From positions 1 to 45,820 of the forward strand of contig JACQWO010000059.1 in the NCBI GenBank assembly GCA_016209225.1: a stretch of 45,820 bases of DNA, given 5' to 3'. A program made the translations under genes and the position numbers. The notes below the pieces were generated by a model. It had not been told where the DNA came from. It saw only the letters and a list, made by a program, of their open reading frames with translations, and ran no database searches. Below, one piece after another: positions 15,762 to 23,331 of this stretch. Origin of the DNA: Desulfobacterales bacterium (GTDB lineage: Bacteria; Desulfobacterota; UBA8473). How positions within the stretch are numbered: position 1 is the first letter of the stretch; each line of letters starts with the position of its first letter.

Positions 15762-16754
15762 TTAACCCTTAATGCGTTTAAAGAGTTCTTGTACCTTGAC
15801 TATAATTCTTTCGAGTAGGCTGATAATACCACTCGGCAAAAATAGCATTACCAAAATTAGGGCAATTCCATAACCGATTGATTCATAGTGCCCAAATTTA
15901 CGCAATATTTCCGAGAAAAGGGTCAGGACAGAGGCACCAAGTATAGGTCCCAGGAAACTACTTTCCCCTCCGACAACCACATATATAAGTATGTATACAG
16001 AGTGGTAAAAAGAAAAATCGATAGGGGTTACGACCACAAAAGAGTGCGCGTACAGACTGCCTGCAATACCTGCAAAGAAACATCCCACGGTGAAAGCCAT
16101 TACCTTATACTTCATGATATCAATTCCAATACACTCTGCCAGAAGATCCCCCTCTTTTAAGGCGCCGAAAGTCAACCCCAATCTTGAGTTCTTTAGTCTG
16201 TAAATAGTGAGTACAGTAATCAGCGTCAAGGATAATGCCAGATAATAAAGAGGAACCTTAGAGACAAAACGGACTTGTGGGATAAAGGGAATTGAAATGG
16301 GATCGGGAGGAGGAACCCCTATTAGACCGCTTACACCGCCAAATAGAGACTCCCAAAAATTGCTGAAAATCAGGATTACAATTTCGCCAAAGGCAAAAGT
16401 GACAAGGAGAAAATAGGCACCTTTTAATCTTAGGGTAATTGACCCAATTACCAGGGCTAAAATGGCAGCCATTATTCCAGAGGCAGGCATCGCCAACCAG
16501 AAAGGCAGCCCCAATTTCATTACCAACAGAGCAGAGGTATATGCACCAACGGCCATAAAAGCTGCATGGGCAAGACTCAATTGTCCTACAGTCATTATTA
16601 CCCATAGGCTGATGGCAAGGATAATATTAAGGAGTAATACCATCAAAACTTGTAAATGATATGGATCGCTGGATAATAATGGTATAATTAACAGGAAAGC
16701 TATTGTTCCAAGTATGATAAAATTTTTTGTGTAATGCTTTCTATTCATGCCCAA
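15762..16754 (-). CDS. livM: branched-chain amino-acid type ABC transporter permease (LivM)
   Basis: This 330-residue permease has about eight to ten hydrophobic helices, with typical LivM blocks GQLSLAHAAFMAVGAYTSAL, GSITLRLKGAYFLLVTFAFG, and GGESSFLGPILGASVL near the C-terminus. It forms the channel with LivH. The start overlaps the last 14 bp of livH (ATG 16754), so translation is coupled. Confidence 0.92.
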   Translation of the reverse strand: MGMNRKHYTKNFIILGTIAFLLIIPLLSSDPYHLQVLMVLLLNIILAISLWVIMTVGQLSLAHAAFMAVGAYTSALLVMKLGLPFWLAMPASGIMAAILALVIGSITLRLKGAYFLLVTFAFGEIVILIFSNFWESLFGGVSGLIGVPPPDPISIPFIPQVRFVSKVPLYYLALSLTLITVLTIYRLKNSRLGLTFGALKEGDLLAECIGIDIMKYKVMAFTVGCFFAGIAGSLYAHSFVVVTPIDFSFYHSVYILIYVVVGGESSFLGPILGASVLTLFSEILRKFGHYESIGYGIALILVMLFLPSGIISLLERIIVKVQELFKRIKG

Positions 16755-17601
16755 ATAATCCTGAAGGTTTAAATAATAGTACCAATATAATGATTATAAA
16801 ACCCAATAGGTTGGAGGCTGGAACGCTTAAGAAAAGAGTCCCAAAGCTCTCTACGGTTCCCAGGATCAGACCTCCGACAACTGCGCCCAAAAGACTTCCC
16901 ATTCCTCCCAAGATTATAATTATAAACGCCTTCAACAGAGGTAACCCACCTATGTATGGATTTACGTAAAAAACTGGCGCAATCAGGACACCGGCTGCAG
17001 CAGCTAAGGCACATCCCAGACCAAAGGTAAACGAACAGATACGATCAATATTCACACCCTGTAATGCAGCCGCCTCTCTATCTTCGGCAATGGCTCGAAT
17101 AGCGCATCCTATCTTAGACCGTTGAATGAGGAGGTAAAGCGAAAGAATAAAAACGATACACGTAATAACAATTGCCAGCCTTTCTTTCGAAAATAATGCG
17201 CCTAAAAAGTTGATCATCCCGGGAAAAACCGTTGACACTGATTGGTCTTCAGTCCCAAAGTTTAAAAGCGTTAAAGTCTGTATGGTCATTGAAAGGCCTA
17301 ATGAAACTATCAATGCCGGCAGTAACTCACCCCTAAAAGGGCGAAAAAAAAATTTCTCAACAACTATCCCAAACACTCCCACCAGGATCATCGCTAAAAC
17401 CAAAATTAACATATAGGGTATTTGAAGTTGTTCGGAGAAATAATAGGCTACAAGTCCACCCAGCATGTACATCTCACCGTGGGCAAAATTTATTACATTC
17501 ATAATGCTGAAGATGAGTGTAAGACCAAGGGCTACCACTATATAGATCATCCCAAGCATCAAACCATTTAATGTAACCTGCAACAAAAGGGTCATATCCA
17601 T
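16741..17601 (-). CDS. livH: branched-chain amino-acid type ABC transporter permease (LivH)
   Basis: This 286-residue permease has the conserved INFAHGEMYMLGGLVAYY block near residues 37-53 and GCAIRAIAEDREAAALQGVN, the EAA-like cytoplasmic loop that contacts the ATPases. GGMGSLLGAVVGGLILG is in the C-terminal part. It precedes livM with a 14-bp overlap. A strong hairpin (17626-17669) separates it from livK upstream. Confidence 0.92.
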   Translation of the reverse strand: MDMTLLLQVTLNGLMLGMIYIVVALGLTLIFSIMNVINFAHGEMYMLGGLVAYYFSEQLQIPYMLILVLAMILVGVFGIVVEKFFFRPFRGELLPALIVSLGLSMTIQTLTLLNFGTEDQSVSTVFPGMINFLGALFSKERLAIVITCIVFILSLYLLIQRSKIGCAIRAIAEDREAAALQGVNIDRICSFTFGLGCALAAAAGVLIAPVFYVNPYIGGLPLLKAFIIIILGGMGSLLGAVVGGLILGTVESFGTLFLSVPASNLLGFIIIILVLLFKPSGLFGHE

Positions 17602-17625
17602 AACTAATATGTCTCTCTTTATAAG

Positions 17626-17669
17626 TGCATTAACTGACTGACCACATTCTGAATCAGTCAGTTAATGCA
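17626..17669 (-). promoter_or_regulatory. perfect 16-bp hairpin between livK and livH
   Basis: TGCATTAACTGACTGA (17626-17641) and TCAGTCAGTTAATGCA (17654-17669) are exact reverse complements around a 12-nt loop. The hairpin lies in the 83-bp gap between the livK stop and the livH start. There is no U-run on the minus strand. It looks like an RNA-stabilising or processing hairpin, which in many ABC operons keeps the binding-protein message more abundant than the permease message. Confidence 0.75.
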
Positions 17670-17684
17670 TAAAAGACTCTCTAT

Positions 17685-18650
17685 TTATTGAATTTCTAAA
17701 GGTTTTAACCTGGCTACAGGAGTACTTTTTCCGTCTTTTACCGCGGTAATAACTACAGGATAAAGGAATTGATGTTTTATGCCGTAGGTTTTCTCTCCCC
17801 CCATAACAGCTTCACCCGCCAGGGATTTAAATTTCATTTTTTCCATGGTATTCCTCACCTTCGTTGTATCTAAACTCTTGGCCTTTGTAATTGCCTGTTC
17901 TAAAAACCATACTGCATCGTAAGCCGCCCCTGTAATAAAATTCATTGGCTCGCCATGCTTCTCTCTAAACTTTTTTGATGCCTTTTTTTGTGTCGCTGTT
18001 GCATACACTCCATCATAGTCACCCTCAAGGCTCATCACAACCTCTTCAGATGCCTCCTTGCCGGCAATCTTAACCAGTGCAGCAGCATTCGATCCCGTTA
18101 ACCAAAGCTTCACACCCCTAAAACCCAGTTCATATAACTGCTTCCATATCAGCCCTCCCTCGCCCATAGGAGCAGCATCTATATCTATCATGTCAGGCTT
18201 TTCAGCCATAATCTTTGTAAGCAGGGGGAAAAAGTCCGTCGTTCCTCTATTGTAATACTCTTCCGCTACTACTTCATATCCCAGGCTTTTAGCTGTGGGT
18301 TTTGTCTGCTTCATTTCATCCTTGCCGATGCTTACAATATATTTAACCTTATCCTCGTAGACCAGTTTATTTGCTGCGGTTGTTCCGCCTGATGCGGTAT
18401 AGTTGTTGTCATATCCAATTATTTTAATCTTATATATATCGGCGCCAACCTTTACCCCCCCTGCGTTGTTTATTTCTTCAGCCCTTAGCTCAGCGCCTCT
18501 CATAAGGTTCAGCCCCCATGAGGCAGCCGGTCCTGACATAGGGGCGTGAAGACCTAAAGGCAACACCTTTTCTCCGGCAAATACAGGGGAACTCAAAGCA
18601 AAAACCATGGTCATAAAAAATCCCAAAAAAACTGTAACTCTTCTTTTCAT
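17685..18650 (-). CDS. livK: ABC transporter substrate-binding protein (LivK type), internally shortened
   Basis: This 321-residue periplasmic protein has a Sec signal peptide (about 1-25, ending VFA before GEKV) and a Peripl_BP_6-like fold: LGLHAPMSGPAASWG, then GAELRAEEINNAGG. It is short for the family (usually about 380-400). After KVKYIVSIG (residue 109) the sequence jumps to KDEMKQTKPTAKSLGYEVV. In relatives, about 60-70 residues (a conserved segment running from just after VVGPIGS to a Y-G-type strand) lie between these blocks. The frame is kept. The gene may therefore encode a protein lacking part of lobe 1 and the hinge, or an assembly collapse may explain it. It begins the livKHMGF block. 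Confidence 0.85.
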   Translation of the reverse strand: MKRRVTVFLGFFMTMVFALSSPVFAGEKVLPLGLHAPMSGPAASWGLNLMRGAELRAEEINNAGGVKVGADIYKIKIIGYDNNYTASGGTTAANKLVYEDKVKYIVSIGKDEMKQTKPTAKSLGYEVVAEEYYNRGTTDFFPLLTKIMAEKPDMIDIDAAPMGEGGLIWKQLYELGFRGVKLWLTGSNAAALVKIAGKEASEEVVMSLEGDYDGVYATATQKKASKKFREKHGEPMNFITGAAYDAVWFLEQAITKAKSLDTTKVRNTMEKMKFKSLAGEAVMGGEKTYGIKHQFLYPVVITAVKDGKSTPVARLKPLEIQ

Positions 18651-18718
18651 TTCAATCCTCCTTGTTTCAATTAAAGATGTTAAAACAATAAGTTATACTT
18701 TCACCCCCTTTCGTCTAC

Positions 18719-18774
18719 TTATATTTCACCCTCTTCCTTCAAACTGGAGAGGTTTTCCTTGTTAAACTTTAATG
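18719..18774 (-). pseudogene. relic 3' end of a CaiB/BaiF CoA-transferase gene
   Basis: A minus-strand stretch reads ENLSSLKEEGEI-stop, matching the C-terminus AGLKEEGVI-stop of the intact CoA-transferase at 20303-21496. At the DNA level 24 of 27 bases agree between 18719-18745 and 20303-20329. No upstream portion remains, and the acyl-CoA ligase gene ends at 18775, directly against the relic. It suggests a second copy of the CoA-transferase gene once preceded livK and was lost, or that this end was duplicated with the junction. Confidence 0.6.
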
Positions 18775-20301
18775 TTACCCCTCTTTCAGCACCTGATCCC
18801 TCAAAGTCCTTCGCAATATCTTCCCCACCGCATTTAGCGGAAGTTCCGCACGAAATTCAACGGCCACAGGCACCTTATAGACTGCCATCTTTTCCCTGCA
18901 GTATTGAATCAGTTCCTGTTCGGTGCAGGTTTCATTTTCATGAAGCACCACGTACGCCTTCGGCAATTCACCCTTCACGTGATCCGGAATGCCGATGACC
19001 GCGGCCATTTTGACCTTGGGATGGCTGTGGAGGGTCTCTTCAACTTCGACCGGAAAGATGTTCGCCCCCCCTCGAATAATCAGGTCCTTTTTCCGATCCA
19101 TCAGGTAGAGATAGCCGTCCTCATCCAGATAACCGACATCGCCGCTGAACCATCCCTGCTCTCGAAATGCAAACTGCGTGTTCTCCGGATCGTTCCAGTA
19201 TCCCTTGGATTTCATGTCCGTTTCGACCACCACTTCGCCGGTTTCGCCAGGTCCGAGCTTCTGCAAATCGTCATTTAGTATCTGAATTTCAACATCTCCG
19301 ATGGGAACACCGACGGAACCCAGCTTTCTGACACCGATGAGGGGGTTGGTGGTCACGAATCCACACAGTTCAGTAGCGCCGTATCCTTCAACAAGCGCCA
19401 CATGGGAAAATTTCTCATTAAATTCCTCTATGACATCCAGCGGACACTTAGCCCCTGCAACGAAAGCCATCCGCAGGGATACCTGATGCCTGTCCGGTTT
19501 GAACCCATCCATCAGGTAAATATACATGGTCGGCGTACCGCCGAAATAGGTGCAGTTCCATTTTGTCATGGTCCGGAGCACCCTGTCTGTATCCCATCTT
19601 TCGAGCAGAACCAGGGTACCGCAGTTATTGATCGCTCCCATTAAACTTATTGTCCGGCCGAAATTGTTAAAAAGCGGCATGGGGCATAGAAAGTTTTCCC
19701 GGCCGAATCTGAATTTGTGAGAAGAAGCCATATGGGTGATACCGTAAAACAGGCTTTTCTGTGTTTGCATGGTCCCTTTTGGCGAGCCGGTTGTTCCCGA
19801 TGTATAGAGCACCCCCACCACATCATCGGGATCGCACTGCACAGCCGCCATTTGATCTGATGCCTTTTCCATAATGTCATCATAGGCGAGCGCATCGTCC
19901 GGCTTTTCATCGCTTTTAATAATAACGTGATCGAGATGCGGCAACTGCCCCCTTACCTCACTCACGGTTTCATATCCGTTTTGATCGGTAAGAATCGCCT
20001 TTACATCCGTATTGTTGATGATGTGTTTGACCTCTTTAGACTTGGCCATCGAATTTATGGGAACAGCGACCGCGCCGATCTTTTGAATCCCAAAATCACA
20101 TAGGGCGATCAATGGTGTGTTTGGGAGAAAATAGGCGATACAGTCCCTCTTCTTAAGACCGAGATGGGACAACCCATTGGCAACCTTACTGGTAAGACGA
20201 TCAAATTCACGGTAGGTGATGATGTTATCATTATAGATAATCAGAGGTTTTTGGGGCACCAGTTTTACTGCCCTTTCTAATAGTTTTGTTAGTGTAATCA
20301 A
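18775..20301 (-). CDS. AMP-dependent acyl-CoA synthetase (third)
   Basis: This 508-residue acid:CoA ligase has YTSGTTGSPKG (166-176), YGATELCG, GWFSGDVGYLDEDG, RKKDLIIRGGANIFP, and a C-terminal NAVGK with the catalytic lysine. It is clearly paralogous to the 507-residue ligase (same GTPTMYIY and FPVEVE/YPREVE blocks). It likely starts at TTG 20301, right after the CoA-transferase stop at 20303, so the two are coupled. This implies a transferase/ligase pair for CoA-thioester metabolism of one acid. Confidence 0.9.
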   Translation of the reverse strand: MITLTKLLERAVKLVPQKPLIIYNDNIITYREFDRLTSKVANGLSHLGLKKRDCIAYFLPNTPLIALCDFGIQKIGAVAVPINSMAKSKEVKHIINNTDVKAILTDQNGYETVSEVRGQLPHLDHVIIKSDEKPDDALAYDDIMEKASDQMAAVQCDPDDVVGVLYTSGTTGSPKGTMQTQKSLFYGITHMASSHKFRFGRENFLCPMPLFNNFGRTISLMGAINNCGTLVLLERWDTDRVLRTMTKWNCTYFGGTPTMYIYLMDGFKPDRHQVSLRMAFVAGAKCPLDVIEEFNEKFSHVALVEGYGATELCGFVTTNPLIGVRKLGSVGVPIGDVEIQILNDDLQKLGPGETGEVVVETDMKSKGYWNDPENTQFAFREQGWFSGDVGYLDEDGYLYLMDRKKDLIIRGGANIFPVEVEETLHSHPKVKMAAVIGIPDHVKGELPKAYVVLHENETCTEQELIQYCREKMAVYKVPVAVEFRAELPLNAVGKILRRTLRDQVLKEG

Positions 20302-20302
20302 T

Positions 20303-21496
20303 TTATATTACGCCCTCTTCCTTCAAACCGGCAATTTTTTCCAGGCTATAGCCAAGCAGGCTTGAATATATCTCCTCATTATGTTCTCCTAATTGCGGTG
20401 ACCGTTTCAATTCAACAGGAGAATCCGATAGCTTTATAGGTGACCCTATAAATGGAAAAGTTCCCCTTTGAGGGTGCTCAAGTTCTACAAACATCTGTCT
20501 TTCTTTGAGGTGTGTGTCCACAAGCAAATCTCCTGTATCCATGACTATACCGGCAGGCACACCTGCCTTAAAGAATTCATCCATCGCCTCTTTTTTAGTC
20601 CTTTTTCTTGTCCACTCTTCTATCATCGGATCAATTACATCATCAGCATACCCGGCTCGTTTCATCGAAGTCTCAAATCTTGGGTCGCCTATTAGGTCTT
20701 CCCTTTTCAGTAATTTGAGAAGATTTCCCCACTGATGATCGAAAAGACAACAAACAACTATATAACCGTCTTCTGTTTCATACGAACTCCAAGGCGCAGC
20801 CATTCCACCACCTTTGTTGCCTAGCCTCTCGAGTGGCTTCCCAGAACTAAAATGCACGGTATACAGAGCTCTTAGAAAATTGACCATAGCATCTTGCATA
20901 GAAAGCTCAACTTCTTGTCCCTTACCGGTCACACTCCTTTGGATTAATGCTGCCAGGATGCCTATTACCCAGGTAATCCCGGAGCCACAATCCCCTATAG
21001 TCGGCCCATATCTCAGAGGCGGCCGGTCTGGATACCCTGTGAAACTCATGCCTCCACCCATAGCCTGAGCTATAAAATCGAGAGATGGGTAATCTCGATG
21101 TGTACCGTAACTTCCAAATCCAGTAATGGAGGCGCATATCAACTTTGGATTGATCTCCCTCAAAACCTTAAAGCTGAGACCAAGCTTATCCATCGTTCCA
21201 CAGGCAAAATTTTCCGCGATTACATCTACTTTCTTTACCAACTCCTTAACTATTTCTTTCCCCTTTTCGCTGGCTAAATTTAGAGTTATACTTTTCTTAT
21301 TAGCATTCAGATTCAAAAAATAGTAAGCATCAAATCCTTGCTTTTCGGAAAGAAGCCATCTTCCCTCATCACCTGTTTCAGGCCTTTCCACTTTAATTAC
21401 CTCTGCACCCAGTAAGGCTAACAATACCGTGCCGGCCGGCCCCGCCTCTATATGTGTTAAATCAAGTACTCTTATACCTTCTAATGCTTTTTTCAT
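20303..21496 (-). CDS. CaiB/BaiF family (class III) CoA-transferase
   Basis: This 397-residue class III CoA-transferase moves CoA between carboxylic acids without an acetate-activated intermediate. It opens GIRVLDLTHIEAGPAGT, has GAEVIKVERP, and carries the conserved catalytic Asp in PTIGDCGSG at residue 169, the same position as in well-studied members. GKGQEVELSMQDAMV follows. Family members act on carnitine, bile acids, arylsuccinates or formyl/oxalyl-CoA. The substrate here is unknown. It lies first in a minus-strand series with a downstream acid:CoA ligase. The AAGGGAG ribosome binding site is good. Confidence 0.9.
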   Translation of the reverse strand: MKKALEGIRVLDLTHIEAGPAGTVLLALLGAEVIKVERPETGDEGRWLLSEKQGFDAYYFLNLNANKKSITLNLASEKGKEIVKELVKKVDVIAENFACGTMDKLGLSFKVLREINPKLICASITGFGSYGTHRDYPSLDFIAQAMGGGMSFTGYPDRPPLRYGPTIGDCGSGITWVIGILAALIQRSVTGKGQEVELSMQDAMVNFLRALYTVHFSSGKPLERLGNKGGGMAAPWSSYETEDGYIVVCCLFDHQWGNLLKLLKREDLIGDPRFETSMKRAGYADDVIDPMIEEWTRKRTKKEAMDEFFKAGVPAGIVMDTGDLLVDTHLKERQMFVELEHPQRGTFPFIGSPIKLSDSPVELKRSPQLGEHNEEIYSSLLGYSLEKIAGLKEEGVI

Positions 21497-21724
21497 TTGA
21501 ATTTCTCCCTTCTTTCACTCCTTTATATCTAACCTAAAAGTGGCGAATGGAGCTCGGTCCCTTTTTAATATGCAATGGCCAGTTTTAGATATAAAATGTG
21601 GGATGAGATATGAAGAACATCAGTTGGGATATAGGAAATGTCGGTTTCAGTACCACTGAGAGCCGGAGCAGAGGAGAAAGAGAAAAGTAGAGTTATAAAG
21701 CCATCCCTAAATTTTATACATTGT

Positions 21725-22276
21725 TTACGGCATATAAAGGATGTCTAAAATTTTAGCAGTCACGTCCCCATAACATCTGCCACCATGGGGGTATTCACAT
21801 TCAAAATACACACAGTCCCCCTCTTCAACAATATGCCTTTCGTCTCCGTGAACGAATTCCGATTTACCTTCCAGCACATAGAGGATCTCTTCACCTTCAT
21901 GCTGAAAGATAGTAATTTCACCGGCATCTGGGGGAAATTCCAAAAAGAAGACATGCATCTTTTTGTTTCGTTTTTTATGAGCCATAACTTCACACGAAAA
22001 GCCATAAGGATTTAAGGGGTCGTTTACCTTTTTACCCTCATTTTTTTTTACTATAGAACAGGGTGGGTCAGTTTTGGAAGTCGGGAAAAGATCAGACATG
22101 TTGATTTTTAGGGTACCGGCTATTTTTACAAGTGTAGAGAGTGTCGGCTGGCTTTTATTGTTCTCAATTTTTGAAAGGTAACTTTTTGTAAGCCCAATTT
22201 TTAAAGCTAGTTCATCTAGGGTCATTCCCTTCTCTAATCGGTTTTTCTTTATCTTTGCGCCTAACTTAATCTTCAT
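21725..22276 (-). CDS. XRE-family transcriptional regulator with C-terminal cupin (copy 2)
   Basis: This 183-residue protein has the same architecture as the regulator at 11960-12511. The helix-turn-helix (LDELALKIGLTKSYLSKIE) is at about 8-62 and the cupin (HEGEEILYVLEGKSEFVHG, then GDCVYFECEYPHGGR) is in the C-terminal half. Equal length and high identity point to a duplication. It stands upstream of the CoA-transferase, ligase and liv genes and is divergent from the small protein at 22462. A repressor role for the block is likely but inferred. Confidence 0.9.
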   Translation of the reverse strand: MKIKLGAKIKKNRLEKGMTLDELALKIGLTKSYLSKIENNKSQPTLSTLVKIAGTLKINMSDLFPTSKTDPPCSIVKKNEGKKVNDPLNPYGFSCEVMAHKKRNKKMHVFFLEFPPDAGEITIFQHEGEEILYVLEGKSEFVHGDERHIVEEGDCVYFECEYPHGGRCYGDVTAKILDILYMP

Positions 22277-22314
22277 AGTAACTATTTTCCATGATAAATT
22301 TCATTAGGCTCAAT

Positions 22315-22343
22315 TTAATATCCTGGTAGGAAACTTTTGTCAA
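22315..22343 (-). promoter_or_regulatory. sigma70-type promoter of XRE-cupin regulator copy 2
   Basis: TTGACA (22338-22343, minus strand) and TATTAA (22315-22320) are separated by 17 bp. The 17 bp beginning at TTGACA are identical to those of copy 1 (TTGACAAAAGTTTCCTA). The spacer holds TCCTACCAGGA, a small palindrome with TCCT and AGGA arms. Confidence 0.6.
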
Positions 22344-22365
22344 GGGAAAAATGAAAACGCGTGAA

Positions 22366-22381
22366 AACTTTTTAAAAAGTT
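22366..22381. repeat. 16-bp perfect palindrome AACTTTTTAAAAAGTT
   Basis: A perfect palindrome lies between the divergent regulator copy 2 and the small ATC-hydrolase/V4R-like gene. It could be an operator for the divergent promoters or a simple AT-rich hairpin. No partner copy was found elsewhere in the window by eye. Confidence 0.4.
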
Positions 22382-22461
22382 ATTGCAGTAATGGTCCCCC
22401 TTTGTTACTATCTCCCCAGTTCCTTTTTGCAAAAGCAGTATTTGAAAGGAGGAGTTTAATA

Positions 22462-22899
22462 ATGAGCGATATAACCAGTGCCAGAGATGCCCTGGTACTA
22501 TTGAGCCGTCTTGTCTATGACAAATACGGAGATGAGTCCCTTCCCCTTATCACAGAGGCATGGTATAGACTTGGTCTGGGGACAGGAGAAAAGAGGAAAA
22601 GGGATTTGCCATCAACTGATATCGGGACCGCCTCCAATGCTTTCTGGGGTTCGTTTGAGGGGGTAGAAATAAAGGCTACGGAAAATGATGCCCGGGTATT
22701 TAGTAACAACGGGAAGTGTCTTTTGGGCCTTGAAAATGCCGGCAGGGTGCTCTGTGAGGCAATGATGTGTCTTGACAAAGGGATTCTCGAAGCCGTTACA
22801 GGGGGAAAAGTAGAGATGAAGATACTCCGTACTGTTGCCGATGGTGATGGTATCTGTGATATTGTTTACTCTATAAAACCTCCAAATTCAAAGCCTTAG
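22462..22899 (+). CDS. small ATC-hydrolase / V4R-like domain protein
   Basis: This 145-residue protein begins MSDITSARDALVLLSR, and its end has ADGDGICDIVYSIK, reminiscent of the final GDG-C-EF/V-F block of ATC hydrolase (L-2-amino-thiazoline-4-carboxylate hydrolase) and V4R-type small-molecule-binding domains. Other family features are weak, so function is uncertain. I chose ATG 22462 because GAAAGGAGG sits just upstream. The upstream ATG at 22351 would read through a palindrome and unlikely sequence. It is transcribed away from regulator copy 2 and might be one of its targets. Confidence 0.6.
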   Translation: MSDITSARDALVLLSRLVYDKYGDESLPLITEAWYRLGLGTGEKRKRDLPSTDIGTASNAFWGSFEGVEIKATENDARVFSNNGKCLLGLENAGRVLCEAMMCLDKGILEAVTGGKVEMKILRTVADGDGICDIVYSIKPPNSKP

Positions 22900-22936
22900 C
22901 TGCTCCCTATGCCTTTATAGGACTTAAGCGTCCACC

Positions 22937-23305
22937 TTATTCCCACATAACGTAATATACCTTGTTGCCTATCTTTGTTCCCTTGGCTAATCCAAGCCTT
23001 CTAAGTACGATGAAATTTTTCCTAAGGTCTAACTCCCCTAAACCCAACTCTCCCGCAATTTCCTCTGGCAACGCCTTGCCTTTTTCCTTAATAAATTCAT
23101 AAATCTTTTTCTGTGTCTCAGAAAGCTCTTCCATCGGCGATCTTTTAAACGTTTCCATGAAATTTTCCGTTACCATCTGTGCTATTGGATCACAGGGATT
23201 TTTAGGCAGTGTAGAGTTTATATAACAGTCTTCACAGACCTTTTCCCATCGTATCTTGTACTTGTATTCACTATCCAGCTCAGCCCCACAATTATTGCAT
23301 TTCAT
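22937..23305 (-). CDS. zinc-ribbon protein with winged-helix-like C-terminus
   Basis: This 122-residue protein begins MKCNNCGAELDSE and has KVCEDCYIN, so a CxxC pair and a second CxxC pair form a likely zinc ribbon within residues 1-30. The C-terminal part (ETQKKIYEFIKEKGKALP, then GELDLRKNFIVLRRLGL and KIGNKVYYVMWE) looks like a winged helix. A zinc-dependent transcriptional regulator is plausible. I know no named family. The AGGAGG ribosome binding site is good, and the MFS gene ends 26 bp before its start. Confidence 0.65.
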   Translation of the reverse strand: MKCNNCGAELDSEYKYKIRWEKVCEDCYINSTLPKNPCDPIAQMVTENFMETFKRSPMEELSETQKKIYEFIKEKGKALPEEIAGELGLGELDLRKNFIVLRRLGLAKGTKIGNKVYYVMWE

Positions 23306-23331
23306 TATACACGCCTCCTAGCTTTAACGCG

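Noticed and set aside
22351-22461. N-terminal extension of the small ATC-hydrolase/V4R-like protein
   Set aside because: It reads through a palindrome and lacks a ribosome binding site; ATG 22462 has GAAAGGAGG at proper distance.
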